33,393 nt of DNA from Pseudomonadales bacterium (GCA_023268635.1 JALQUB010000043.1:1-33393); one strand, 5' to 3'; numbered from the stretch's first letter, positions 8,856 through 17,463 are shown. A program made the numbers and translations. The notes: a model not told the origin generated them from the sequence alone.

Positions 8856-10174
8856 CAATGACTTCAGATTCAAACACCGCCGCCGCTTACCGCGAGCACG
8901 TCCTGGCCCTCGCCGACAGAACAGAACGCTTGCTAACAGAGGGCAGGTATCTTCTGATCCACAGCGGCAGCGAGCAACATTATTTTGGTGACGACCGCGG
9001 CGTGGTGTTTCAAGCCTACGGCCACTTTGCGCATTGGTTGCCGGTGAATCGTCCCGACCAATTCGTATTATTACGCGCTGGTTATCGCCCCGTGTATTTC
9101 CAAGTCGTGCCACAGGATTATTGGTATGACCAGAGCCTTCAGATCGACCCAGACTTAGAGAGCGTCATCGAAGAAGTGTTCGACGTTGTCCGCTTACCCA
9201 ACATCGATGAGGTCGCGAGACAGCTGACTGCCGCGGATTGTGACTATCTAGGACCAAACGAGGAATGGGCACTGCAGTTTGGCGTTCACAGTGTGAATTC
9301 CTCCACCCTGCTAGCACCTCTCGATTTTGCCCGCGCGACAAAAAGTGACTACGAGCTCGAACAACTGCGCAAAGCAAATCAACACGCGATCATCGGCCAT
9401 GCAGCTGCCGCAGATTGTTTCCTCGCAGGCGGCAGCGAGTTTGAAATACACAATGCCTTTTTACAGGCCTGCGGCCTTCTCGAATACGAAACGCCCTATA
9501 CCAATATCGTTGCGCTTAATGCGAACGCCGCTATCCTTCACTATCAGCATAAGTCACGACGCCGCATCGACAATGCGCAGTTATTGCTAATCGATGCAGG
9601 CAGCCGAGTAAATGCTTATGGCTCAGATATCACGCGCACCACTGCGTCCCGCCATTGTCATCCAATCATGGCGTCGCTTATCGATGGAATGGATCAACTC
9701 GAACAGGATATCGTCGCAAGCGTGAAACCTGGCATCGTCTACCCCACATTACACGACCAAGCTATCGCCGGCGTGGCTCGACTATTGGTCGAGCATGACA
9801 TTGCGAAGATCAGCGCCGACGAATTGTTCGAGCGCGAAATCGCACACAAATTCATGCCCCACGGCGTAGGACATTTGCTCGGTATCCAGGTTCATGATGT
9901 GGGTGGTCATCAGCGTGACATGAGTGGCGGACGCATCGAGCCACCGAGTCACTCTCCCGCATTACGCACGACGAGAACGCTTACAGAAGACATGGTGTTT
10001 ACGGTCGAGCCAGGGCTGTACTTTATCCCCATGTTGCTCGAGCCGCTTCGTTCCGGCGCCGATTCAAGCAGCCTCAACTGGCCCTTAATAGATGAACTTA
10101 TTCCTTGCGGCGGCATCCGCATTGAAGACAATATCCGGGTAACAAACACTGGTTTCGAAAATCTAACACGTTAG
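8852..10174 (+). CDS. pepQ: Xaa-Pro dipeptidase (prolidase, M24B)
   Basis: PepQ hydrolyses dipeptides with C-terminal proline in the cytoplasm, using two Mn/Zn ions; the related Alteromonas enzyme (OPAA) also cleaves organophosphates. The product is 440 residues from ATG 8852 (E. coli PepQ 443); ATG 8858 is equally possible, while ATG 8792 overlaps a TATAAT box and adds non-family residues. The metal ligands of the pita-bread fold are all present: D248 and D259 in LLIDAG...YGSDITRT, H341 in MPHGVGHLLG, E386 in TVEPGLYF and E425 in GIRIEDN. The PepQ-specific segments PYTNIVALNANAAILHY and LGIQVHDVGG are also clear. The stop lies two bases from the convergent waaA stop. Confidence 0.94.
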   Translation: MTMTSDSNTAAAYREHVLALADRTERLLTEGRYLLIHSGSEQHYFGDDRGVVFQAYGHFAHWLPVNRPDQFVLLRAGYRPVYFQVVPQDYWYDQSLQIDPDLESVIEEVFDVVRLPNIDEVARQLTAADCDYLGPNEEWALQFGVHSVNSSTLLAPLDFARATKSDYELEQLRKANQHAIIGHAAAADCFLAGGSEFEIHNAFLQACGLLEYETPYTNIVALNANAAILHYQHKSRRRIDNAQLLLIDAGSRVNAYGSDITRTTASRHCHPIMASLIDGMDQLEQDIVASVKPGIVYPTLHDQAIAGVARLLVEHDIAKISADELFEREIAHKFMPHGVGHLLGIQVHDVGGHQRDMSGGRIEPPSHSPALRTTRTLTEDMVFTVEPGLYFIPMLLEPLRSGADSSSLNWPLIDELIPCGGIRIEDNIRVTNTGFENLTR

Positions 10175-10180
10175 TGTTAG
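10163..10180 (-). terminator. Short hairpin between the pepQ and waaA stop codons
   Basis: CTAACAC (10163-10169) and GTGTTAG (10174-10180) form a 7-bp stem with a 4-base loop, covering both stop codons. Read on the minus strand, ATTTTC follows, giving a weak U-tract for waaA transcripts. The stem is AT-rich, so termination efficiency is uncertain. Confidence 0.35.
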
Positions 10181-11475
10181 GCGGTCGGCTCACCCTCGGG
10201 ACGCAGGATTGGCTCGAGTAAATTCAGCAACGCGGGGAGAGCATCCTGATTCTGCTCGACAAGTGTCTTCGCACGGCGTCCCATCTCTCCCTGTCTTGCC
10301 CAATCTGGCACAAGATCGATAAGGAAATCGGCGAGCTCTTCTTCATTGGCGACAGTCCGCAGAGCAGACTCCGACTCGAGTTGACGACAAATCGTCGCGA
10401 AATTGTATTGCGATGGACCCGTGACGATAGGCACACCGAAGGCGGCCGGCTCGAGCACATTCTGACAGCCAGTATCGACTAGACTACCGCCAACAAACGC
10501 CACACTCGCGAGACGATAGTAACTCATCATCTCACCCATCGAGTCGCCCAAATAAACCTGCATCTCTGTCGTCAAAGGTTCATTGTGACTGCGTCTGCCG
10601 AGGACAAAACCACGATCTTTAATTAATTTTGCGACCGCATCGAATCGTTCCGGGTGTCTGGGCACGACTAGCAGGAGTGTATGGGGGTGGACTTCGAGCA
10701 CACGCTTGAAGGCATTTAACACCTTCTCTTCTTCGCCGTCACGAGTACTCGAAGCGATAATGACGACGCGATTAGAATCGTTGATCGCATCGAATACCCC
10801 CGCGGCTAGGGGCGCGCCATGATCCACATCCACGATGAACTTGAGGCTACCCGTCACACGCACATCGTCCGCAGGGGCGCCCGCATCGATCAAACGCTGG
10901 GCATCGTCCTGGGATTGGGCAGCGATGAGCTCCAGGCTCTGCAACATTTTGCGCGTCAAGGCAGCGAAACGCCGATAGCCTCGCGCCGAACGTTCCGAGA
11001 GACGCGCATTCGCGAGCACCACGGGCACCCCTGCACGTCCACAATTGTGTATTAAATTAGGCCACAACTCTGTCTCCATGAGTATTAGCAAGTTAGGTTG
11101 GTATTTGCTCACGAAACGGCGCATCGAGCCCGCGGTGTCATAGGGCAAATAAGCATGTAAGACCGTCTCCCCGAACAACGCTTTCACGCGCTCTGAACCG
11201 GTGGGTGTCATACAGGTGATAAGAATTTGATAGTCTGGATAGGCATGCTGCAGCTCCTTCACTAGCGGTGCGGCAGCCACCGTCTCTCCCACTGACACCG
11301 CATGTATCCAAATTAACCGACGCGCGAGATCTCGCCCAGCTGGCCTTCGCTGTAATGCGAATCGCTCGTGTATGCGTCGACGATAAGCGGGCGCCTTTAG
11401 CGAACGCAGCAACAAGCGCAAAAGGATCAAAGGCGTGAGGAGAAAGAAGAGTGATGAGTAGAGAAATCTAGACAT
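10177..11475 (-). CDS. waaA: 3-deoxy-D-manno-octulosonic acid (Kdo) transferase
   Basis: WaaA (KdtA) transfers Kdo from CMP-Kdo to the lipid IVA precursor at the inner membrane, the first step of LPS core assembly. From ATG 11475 the product is 432 residues (E. coli 425); the frame is open upstream to ATG 11553, which would add about 26 non-conserved residues. An N-terminal membrane anchor (SSLFFLLTPLILLRLLL) is followed by the GT30 motif HAVSVGETVAA, with E64 as the catalytic base. The C-terminal half carries VFVGGSL-like sequence (VAFVGGSLVDTGCQN) and LEPAAFGVPIVTGP, typical of the nucleotide-sugar site. It is transcribed toward pepQ. Other core genes are further right. Confidence 0.95.
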   Translation of the reverse strand: MSRFLYSSLFFLLTPLILLRLLLRSLKAPAYRRRIHERFALQRRPAGRDLARRLIWIHAVSVGETVAAAPLVKELQHAYPDYQILITCMTPTGSERVKALFGETVLHAYLPYDTAGSMRRFVSKYQPNLLILMETELWPNLIHNCGRAGVPVVLANARLSERSARGYRRFAALTRKMLQSLELIAAQSQDDAQRLIDAGAPADDVRVTGSLKFIVDVDHGAPLAAGVFDAINDSNRVVIIASSTRDGEEEKVLNAFKRVLEVHPHTLLLVVPRHPERFDAVAKLIKDRGFVLGRRSHNEPLTTEMQVYLGDSMGEMMSYYRLASVAFVGGSLVDTGCQNVLEPAAFGVPIVTGPSQYNFATICRQLESESALRTVANEEELADFLIDLVPDWARQGEMGRRAKTLVEQNQDALPALLNLLEPILRPEGEPTA

Positions 11476-11670
11476 GGGTGTCGGCTCTATGCGGCGGATT
11501 TTATTTGTCTTACCTCCCACGATTATCAAAGGAGGCATTTGTGAAATCCGCATAGCGGTCGATATACTTTATGCTCGCATCCTACAGAAAAAGGCGTCCA
11601 ACTCGCTACCTTAATCGTCAGATTTATTGTGTCGATTTGATGACACACAAGAAATTCGCTAAGGCTCTTC

Positions 11671-12876
11671 ATGAATTCACCTTCCGCCACGCAATTAAGC
11701 ACAGATATCATCGTTTTCGGAGGCGGAATTGCTGGTCTTTGGCTACTCAATCGACTCAGAGATGAAGGCTATCAGGCGATTCTTTTGGAGGCCGAGGGCT
11801 TAGGTGCCGCACAGACACTCGCGTCCCAAGGCATCATCCACGGAGGCCTAAAATATGCACTCGGCGGTTCAGTCACCGATGCCGCGAATGCGATTGCTGA
11901 ACTGCCAGCTCGCTGGCGAGCCTGCTTTGCTGGCCATGGTGAAATAGATCTCAGCAGCTGCCCTATACTGAGCGACCGTTACTATATGTGGTCTAGCGCG
12001 AGCTATCGGTCAAAGATCAAAGCCTTTTTTGGCAGCAAGAGTCTACAGGGTCGCGTCGAGTCAGTAGCTCGATGTGATTACCCCGAATTTTTCGCCGACG
12101 CGACAGTGAATGGCTCGCTTTACGCCCTACCCGATTTTGCCATCGATACCCGGGCATTGCTGTCATATTTACGCGAGCGTTACCAACATGCCATTTATAA
12201 GATCGATGCGAGCAGCATCAACTTCAGTCGTAACGAAGCAAATAACATCAACGCTGTTCACGTAAATGGTATTACCCTATCGGCTCAGCGTTACGTATTC
12301 TGTGCCGGCAAAGGAAATCAAAACCTAATTGACCTCGCTGAACTCAGGCGGCCCGCTTCACAACTCCGCCCCTTAAAAATGGTATGGGTCAAAAAGGCGT
12401 CGCTTAAATCACTCTTCGCTCATTGTATTGGTGAAGACTTTAGTCTCACCCCCAAACTCACAATAACTACCCATCAGAGTGATGACGGACGATGTGTTTG
12501 GTACTTGGGGGGAGAAATAGCTGAATCCGGCGTAGGCGTCAGCGATGGAGAACTGATCGCACGAGCACAGCGACTTATTGGTGACTTATTCCCATGGGTA
12601 GACTTACGAGATGCTGAATGGGGTTGCTTCGACATCGACCGAGCAGAAGCGAAGATGGCCGACGGCTCTCGCCCAGACGGCGCTTTATGCATTGAGGAAG
12701 CCCATTGTATCGCAGCGTGGCCGACCAAGCTCACGCTAACACCCGCTCTCGCCGATAGGGTACTAAATGGACTAGCAATGCAGGTGAAAAAGTCTACATC
12801 CGACCAAGCAACTTTGGCGAGCCTCGGTCAATTACTGCAACCGGCAGCGCTGGCTAAAGCACATTGGGATGCCTAG
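11671..12876 (+). CDS. FAD-dependent oxidoreductase (DAO / GlpA-like)
   Basis: A 401-residue soluble flavoprotein without signal peptide. ATG 11671 follows AAGG by about seven bases. The N-terminus holds the FAD-binding Rossmann motif FGGGIAGLW (16-24) ending at the acidic LLEAE (E41), then TLASQGIIHGGLKYALGG, which resembles the glycerol-3-phosphate dehydrogenase/D-amino-acid oxidase superfamily. The substrate is not evident. An aldo/keto reductase follows after 56 bases on the same strand, so they probably form a two-gene unit. From memory, P. aeruginosa PA4991 and PA4992 are a flavoenzyme and an aldo/keto reductase in the same order near waaA, which suggests conserved linkage to this LPS region. 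Confidence 0.85.
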   Translation: MNSPSATQLSTDIIVFGGGIAGLWLLNRLRDEGYQAILLEAEGLGAAQTLASQGIIHGGLKYALGGSVTDAANAIAELPARWRACFAGHGEIDLSSCPILSDRYYMWSSASYRSKIKAFFGSKSLQGRVESVARCDYPEFFADATVNGSLYALPDFAIDTRALLSYLRERYQHAIYKIDASSINFSRNEANNINAVHVNGITLSAQRYVFCAGKGNQNLIDLAELRRPASQLRPLKMVWVKKASLKSLFAHCIGEDFSLTPKLTITTHQSDDGRCVWYLGGEIAESGVGVSDGELIARAQRLIGDLFPWVDLRDAEWGCFDIDRAEAKMADGSRPDGALCIEEAHCIAAWPTKLTLTPALADRVLNGLAMQVKKSTSDQATLASLGQLLQPAALAKAHWDA

Positions 12877-12932
12877 AGACCTGCTGGTCACTGAACTAAT
12901 ACTCAAATATTTTGCGAGACAGAGAACAATTT

Positions 12933-13706
12933 ATGGCTGTAGAAAAACGCACGCTTGGCAATACCGGGATCGCAGTATCTAGCCTAGGACTTGGTACCGT
13001 AAAATTCGGGCGCAACCAAGAGGTTAAGTATCCCGATAGTTTTACACTACCCAGTGATGAAGCTATCGAGGCGCTTCTCGAACTCGCACATGAACTAGGC
13101 ATCAATTTAATCGATACCGCGCCGGCTTATGGAAGCAGCGAACAACGCTTAGGTAGATTACTAAAAAATAGAGATCAGTGGGTTTTATGCACCAAGGTTG
13201 GTGAAGAATTCACTACCGGAAAATCTTATTTCGACTTTGGTGCAGAGCATACCCGTCGCAGCGTCGAACGCAGCCTTCGAGATATGAAGACTGATGTGCT
13301 GGACATTGTGTTAATACATTCTGATGGCGAAGATATAAAAATTTTGGAGAAAACTGATTGCTTGCCTACGTTAATGAAGATGCGAGACGAAGGTTTAATC
13401 AAAGCAATAGGAATGTCTAGCAAAACCGTTGAAGGAGGATTGCGAGCAGTTGAACTGCTCGATGTCGTCATGGCTACTTATAATCCTTCTTATACTGAGG
13501 AACGCGCAGTCATTGAGGCTGCACACGATGCGGGCGTAGGCTTACTCATTAAAAAAGCATTAAATAGTGGTCACGATGCGCTAAATGGTGCGGCGCGAAC
13601 AGCAGAAAACTTGCGAACTGTCCTCGCCTTACCAGGCGTTAGCTCTGCAATTATTGGGACAATAAATCCCGAGCATTTGCGCGCTAACGTCGAAGCGATT
13701 CGTTAA
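12933..13706 (+). CDS. Aldo/keto reductase
   Basis: A 257-residue NAD(P)H-dependent oxidoreductase of TIM-barrel fold. ATG 12933 gives the family-like start MAVEKRTLGNTGIAVSSLGLG; TTG 12912 is an alternative. The catalytic tetrad is visible: D61 and Y66 in LIDTAPAYGSSE, K88 in CTKVGE and H129 in VLIHSDGED. The C-terminal nucleotide-binding part includes GVSSAIIGTINPEHL. The protein is shorter than typical 300-residue members, mainly in the middle loops. Its substrate is unknown; the upstream flavoenzyme suggests they act on the same or successive compounds. The DNA is clearly AT-richer than that of gcvP. The stop is one base from the convergent M20 peptidase stop. Confidence 0.92.
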   Translation: MAVEKRTLGNTGIAVSSLGLGTVKFGRNQEVKYPDSFTLPSDEAIEALLELAHELGINLIDTAPAYGSSEQRLGRLLKNRDQWVLCTKVGEEFTTGKSYFDFGAEHTRRSVERSLRDMKTDVLDIVLIHSDGEDIKILEKTDCLPTLMKMRDEGLIKAIGMSSKTVEGGLRAVELLDVVMATYNPSYTEERAVIEAAHDAGVGLLIKKALNSGHDALNGAARTAENLRTVLALPGVSSAIIGTINPEHLRANVEAIR

Positions 13707-13707
13707 C

Positions 13708-15117
13708 TTATTCGCCCGCAATCTGCAGAACTATATCCCAATTAAATCGTACGAAACGATTAAGTTCAGAAATTAAAATTCGTTCTTGATCACTATGAGC
13801 ACCAAAACCAAGTGCTCCATCTTCTCGATCCAGCGCAGGTCCAATGCCATAGCATTCGATCCCCTTGTTTCGAAGATAAGCCATATCTGTTGCTCCAGTA
13901 CTCATGGTTGGTAATGTCACAACACCATAGTGTTTATTAATCCCCGCCTCGATGGCGGAGAACGCTGCAGTATTTAGTCGCGCTTCGCCGCGCGGTCGAG
14001 TATTTCGGGAACCTAGTGAAACTTCGACTGCTGGATCATTAATAACACGACGCACTTCTTCTAAAAATTCTTCAATGTTTTCGTCTGGCAGCGCACGAAA
14101 ATCTACATGCCCTTTCGCTTCAGATGGAATTACGTTAATTCGATAACCTGCCTCAATAATATTTGGCGACAAAGAAGATCGAAGCATCGATGCATGTCGT
14201 GGCTCAAACTCACGGAAATAAGCGTCGGCTTCTGCCTGCGTCGCTGGGTCAAGGACGGCCAGATAACGAGCCGCGGCGTCAGCTGGCGAAATACCCGCCA
14301 AGCGCTCAAAATATGCCGCTGTTGTTTCATTCAACCTAATTGGCGTTACCCAATCAGCCACCGCCGCCATTGCCTTAGCCAGTCGTACGACGGCATTCGT
14401 TTGCAAAGGAACTGACCCATGCCCAGCTACTCCGCGCGCAGTAAGGTCAATTTGATAAGGGATTTTTTCTACGCTCTGAATTCCTGCGTACTGAACTTCT
14501 CGGTTGACACGTGCTACCGAGCCACCTTCGGCCAAGCAAAATTCAGCTTCGATTTTATCGAAGTGCTCATTGACCATGAATTCGATACCAAATTCGGTCG
14601 CTCCTTCTTCGCCAGATTCTGCAAGGAAGATTACATCTCGATTAAGCTTAATGCCTTGCCTCTTTAGCTCGAGCATTACCATCAGACCTGCGGCAAGATT
14701 ATCTTTATCGTCTACCGCGCCGCGCCCATATACATATCCGCCATCTACTGTTGCGCTAAAAGGTGGAAATGTCCATTTAGCAGGATCCACATTAACCGTG
14801 TCTGTATGAGCCATAATAAGCAAAGGCTCCTTGCTTCCGTTCCCCTTCAAGCGGGTAATGACATTCGGTCTCTCGGGATTGTTCGCCAACATCTCAACGT
14901 CAAAGCCTTCGGCCTCTAGGACGTCACGAATATATTCTGCCGCCGGCAACTCTCTACCAGGTGGATCGCTGGTATCGAATTGAAGCAGTGTACGAAAATG
15001 CCTTAATGCCTCCTCTTCAATTGCCGCCCAATCAGGCTGCGCGTACGCCGTTTGCTCAAATGACGCAAACAGCAATAAGAAGAAAAGCGGTTTCAGAGGA
15101 TTTATATGAGAAGGCAT
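13708..15117 (-). CDS. Exported M20 family metallopeptidase
   Basis: A 469-residue zinc hydrolase (M20 family: carboxypeptidase/dipeptidase/deacylase). A signal peptide (PLFFLLLFASFEQTAYA, cleavage after about residue 26) sends it to the periplasm. The di-zinc ligands and catalytic residues are in place: H104 and D106 in MAHTDTVNV, D136/D137 in GRGAVDDKDN, E170-E171 in AESGEEG, E197 in CLAEGG, and the last His in GAHSDQERI. The dimerisation domain lies between, starting near VAGHGSVP. The likely role is peptide or N-acyl-amino-acid breakdown for nutrition, but the substrate cannot be read from sequence. It follows the ApbE gene by 56 bases in the same direction and could share its transcript. 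Confidence 0.92.
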   Translation of the reverse strand: MPSHINPLKPLFFLLLFASFEQTAYAQPDWAAIEEEALRHFRTLLQFDTSDPPGRELPAAEYIRDVLEAEGFDVEMLANNPERPNVITRLKGNGSKEPLLIMAHTDTVNVDPAKWTFPPFSATVDGGYVYGRGAVDDKDNLAAGLMVMLELKRQGIKLNRDVIFLAESGEEGATEFGIEFMVNEHFDKIEAEFCLAEGGSVARVNREVQYAGIQSVEKIPYQIDLTARGVAGHGSVPLQTNAVVRLAKAMAAVADWVTPIRLNETTAAYFERLAGISPADAAARYLAVLDPATQAEADAYFREFEPRHASMLRSSLSPNIIEAGYRINVIPSEAKGHVDFRALPDENIEEFLEEVRRVINDPAVEVSLGSRNTRPRGEARLNTAAFSAIEAGINKHYGVVTLPTMSTGATDMAYLRNKGIECYGIGPALDREDGALGFGAHSDQERILISELNRFVRFNWDIVLQIAGE

Positions 15118-15173
15118 GACGGTCTCCTAAGATAAGCATCAGGATCATACTTTAACCTAAGAGTACAAAAAGG

Positions 15174-16082
15174 TCAGGTAGTTAGATGATCTATGAAACG
15201 TCCGTTTGCATTAAGCAATAGAAATGGGAGTTGTGTGGAACTCAAAAACGCCTCTCCATCATCCCCTTTCAAAAGTGCGATCGTTGCTAGGCTGCCTGCT
15301 ACTACACATTGTTCGGCAATAACCGTTGCGGCAAGCGTCCCTGTTAATGGATCACCAGTGGCAGGATGAAGTAGGTGACTATAACGAACTCCGTCGATAT
15401 CGATGCATCTCGCATAGCTTCCGCTTGACGCCATCGCGCCGTTGCTTAATTCGACTATTCGCAGTGGCTCTGCAGGTGATTCAGGGTTCTCTATCGCAAC
15501 CCGCCATGGTTGGCCATCAGCTCGTGGCCCCGTTACGGCTATGTCGCCTCCTAGATTAACTAGTCCGTGATGTATGCCTAACTCTCGTAATAGCGTGACC
15601 GCTCGGTCTGCAGCGTATTCTTTTACAATTCCGCCCAAGTCCAATTCCATTCCTGCTCGACGAAATGTTAAGCATGGTGATTGCCAGCTTAGATGTTGCC
15701 AGCCGACTCGCTCGAGCAACGTATTAAGCAAAAATGGATCAGGTAATTCAGCTTGTCCGTCCGCTTGAAAATTCCATGCCCTACGCAGCAGGCCTGAACT
15801 TATGTCGAATAAACCATCACTCTCAATAGTGCAAGTTTGCGCATAGTCCAATAGCGTTGCAGTTTCTGCATCAACAGTTATGGATCCGCCTTGTTCTGCG
15901 ATTAGATTAATTTTCGATAAAAAACTATCAGCTAAGTAACGGGAATACTTTGCTTCTAGTCGCGTAACGTCTGCCATTATTAGCTCTGCGCTTCGGCGGG
16001 CAGCAGTTTCGTCTTCGGCATAAAGATTGAGAGCACAACGTGTTCCCATCGCTTGAAAATCGATCGTGATTAGTTGGCTCAT
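15174..16082 (-). CDS. apbE: FAD:protein FMN transferase (ApbE family), divergent
   Basis: ApbE proteins attach FMN from FAD to a Thr/Ser in S/T-G-A-S/T-type motifs of redox proteins. The product is 302 residues from ATG 16082; GTG 16118 adds 12 residues and overlaps the upstream gene. Family signatures: FQAMGTRC near the start, FDISSGLLRRAW, LDLGGIVKEYAAD (148-159), NLGGDIAVTG, SHLLHPATGDP (H239, P240, T242, G243). Two deviations stand out: the usual KGYAAD reads KEYAAD (E155), and the C-terminal ADxxAT magnesium site reads AGSLAT (G263 in place of Asp). Neither start gives a signal peptide or lipobox, unlike E. coli ApbE. It is the last gene of a tight four-gene operon with DUF3570, DUF4266 and a cytochrome. 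Confidence 0.88.
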   Translation of the reverse strand: MSQLITIDFQAMGTRCALNLYAEDETAARRSAELIMADVTRLEAKYSRYLADSFLSKINLIAEQGGSITVDAETATLLDYAQTCTIESDGLFDISSGLLRRAWNFQADGQAELPDPFLLNTLLERVGWQHLSWQSPCLTFRRAGMELDLGGIVKEYAADRAVTLLRELGIHHGLVNLGGDIAVTGPRADGQPWRVAIENPESPAEPLRIVELSNGAMASSGSYARCIDIDGVRYSHLLHPATGDPLTGTLAATVIAEQCVVAGSLATIALLKGDDGEAFLSSTQLPFLLLNANGRFIDHLTT

Positions 16083-16101
16083 GTGTGGCGACAGTAATGA
16101 A

Positions 16102-17235
16102 TTAGAAGCGATAGTCAATGCCAGCGCTTACGCGAGTAAAGTCAATTAGCGCCGGACTCTGAGAACCAGATGCCGCATAACGTTCGCCACTGACAATGAA
16201 CGTGTAATCACCTACCTCGACATTAATCCGCAGTCCTGCGCTTAACGCATCATACTGACTCAGCCGATAATCGCTTGAATTGAGCTCGAACTGTTGAGCG
16301 AAATCAGTAGTCGATGTGAAGAAATCCGCGGATGTTTGGCGATAATAGCGAATATTAGGAACCAGACTTATCTGTCGCTTAAAGGTCTTGTGCCAAGAAA
16401 ATTCTATCGTGTGTGACCGAATTCCATAATCATCATCATAAAATCGATAATCCGCGTGTAAAGCCGCTTGTTGGTCGCGGAAATAGCGACGCCAGGAAGT
16501 CATCCACGTAAATTGATTGCGCTCAGCTGGTCTTCGGTCAGCTAGTTTATAAGGATCGCTCAAATATCCTGCCGATCGTGCCGTGCTAATTCCAGACTGA
16601 ACAATAGAAAATTGATTCAAAATCTGTGTTAGCGAAATGAATGCTGACGCATTGGTCTTGTCCGCGCTGCGAATACGATTAAATCTATCGGCATCTGTCG
16701 GATTAATCTCATCGTCAGAATAGGCCAGCCCAGCACTGATGGTCGTCGCATTATTAGCGAGCGTATAGCTCCCATCAATGGCGGTACTATTTGAACGATA
16801 GTCGTTCTCGTTAGATACGGTGAAGCTCAGACCTAAGTTGCCATTATCAAAATAGCGCCTCGCAGCCGCCGTCACATCGCGGCGCTTCTCATAAATGGAC
16901 GCTCCACTCATTGCCACTTGCGTATCACCATTCACACTTGCGACGGTATACCAGGGTGACGAACCACTCATGCTTTCGTAGGATGATTCAAGTGAGAAAC
17001 TCGATCGATCTCCGACCGGAGCGGCGAAACGCAATTGGTGAATTTTAATGTCGTATCGATCAGCACTACCAATTAAGAGAAAATCATTATCTAAACCGTC
17101 TTCTTGATAAGAAGACGCGCGATAAGACAGAACACGATTCGCAGGCGGCGTATCAGCCTTTGCAATTGTTAAAGCCGTTACACCAGGAAGCGCTAACGCT
17201 GATGTTGTCAAAGCCATTAACGTTTTCGATTGCAT
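16102..17235 (-). CDS. DUF3570 outer-membrane beta-barrel protein
   Basis: A 377-residue protein with a signal peptide (residues 1 to about 28, ending AKADTPP). Dense alternating strands rich in Tyr and Arg follow, and the chain ends in AGIDYRF with the terminal Phe expected of BAM substrates. This fits DUF3570, a family of unknown function commonly found beside DUF4266 and ApbE genes. The conserved-looking segment VAMSGASIYEKRRDV (107-121) contains S110-G-A-S113, a core ApbE-type sequence. It starts 12 bases after DUF4266 and its stop is 19 bases before apbE, so it is translated from the same mRNA. A role in metal or electron handling at the outer membrane is inferred from neighbours only. 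Confidence 0.85.
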   Translation of the reverse strand: MQSKTLMALTTSALALPGVTALTIAKADTPPANRVLSYRASSYQEDGLDNDFLLIGSADRYDIKIHQLRFAAPVGDRSSFSLESSYESMSGSSPWYTVASVNGDTQVAMSGASIYEKRRDVTAAARRYFDNGNLGLSFTVSNENDYRSNSTAIDGSYTLANNATTISAGLAYSDDEINPTDADRFNRIRSADKTNASAFISLTQILNQFSIVQSGISTARSAGYLSDPYKLADRRPAERNQFTWMTSWRRYFRDQQAALHADYRFYDDDYGIRSHTIEFSWHKTFKRQISLVPNIRYYRQTSADFFTSTTDFAQQFELNSSDYRLSQYDALSAGLRINVEVGDYTFIVSGERYAASGSQSPALIDFTRVSAGIDYRF

Positions 17236-17247
17236 AGTTCTCTCTCG

Positions 17248-17451
17248 TTAATTACATCCACAACCGCCGGCCGCAACCCCATTACCTCCGGTCGAGGCCT
17301 CTTTGCTAAAGTAAATGTGCTGGCTAAGCCGAGATTCCAAAGGATCCACATCAAAAGCCATTTCGGGTCGAGCGAGATCACCCCGCTGATAGGCAGGGAC
17401 AGCCTCACAAGCAGAGAGTACTAATACCAGCATTAACAGGAAGAGCTTCAT
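17248..17451 (-). CDS. DUF4266 small lipoprotein with Gly/Cys tail
   Basis: A 67-residue lipoprotein. The signal sequence ends in the lipobox LSAC, with C15 as the lipidated residue, leaving a mature peptide of about 53 residues. The family features are YQRGDLARPEM (21-31), DPLESRLSQHIYFSKEAS (36-53) and a glycine-rich tail ending GGCGCN (62-67). The CxC tail plus His45 could bind a metal or form a reactive thiol pair. Function is not established. It lies 12 bases after the cytochrome gene and 12 before the DUF3570 barrel. This small gene is easily missed by gene callers but its partners support it. Confidence 0.85.
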   Translation of the reverse strand: MKLFLLMLVLVLSACEAVPAYQRGDLARPEMAFDVDPLESRLSQHIYFSKEASTGGNGVAAGGCGCN

Positions 17452-17463
17452 ATTCCCCTCGGG

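Noticed and set aside
11628..11647. Inverted repeat TGTGTC/GACACA in the waaA-flavoenzyme gap as an operator
   Set aside because: Six base pairs with an 8-base spacer is not enough, and no known regulator site matches; left as chance.
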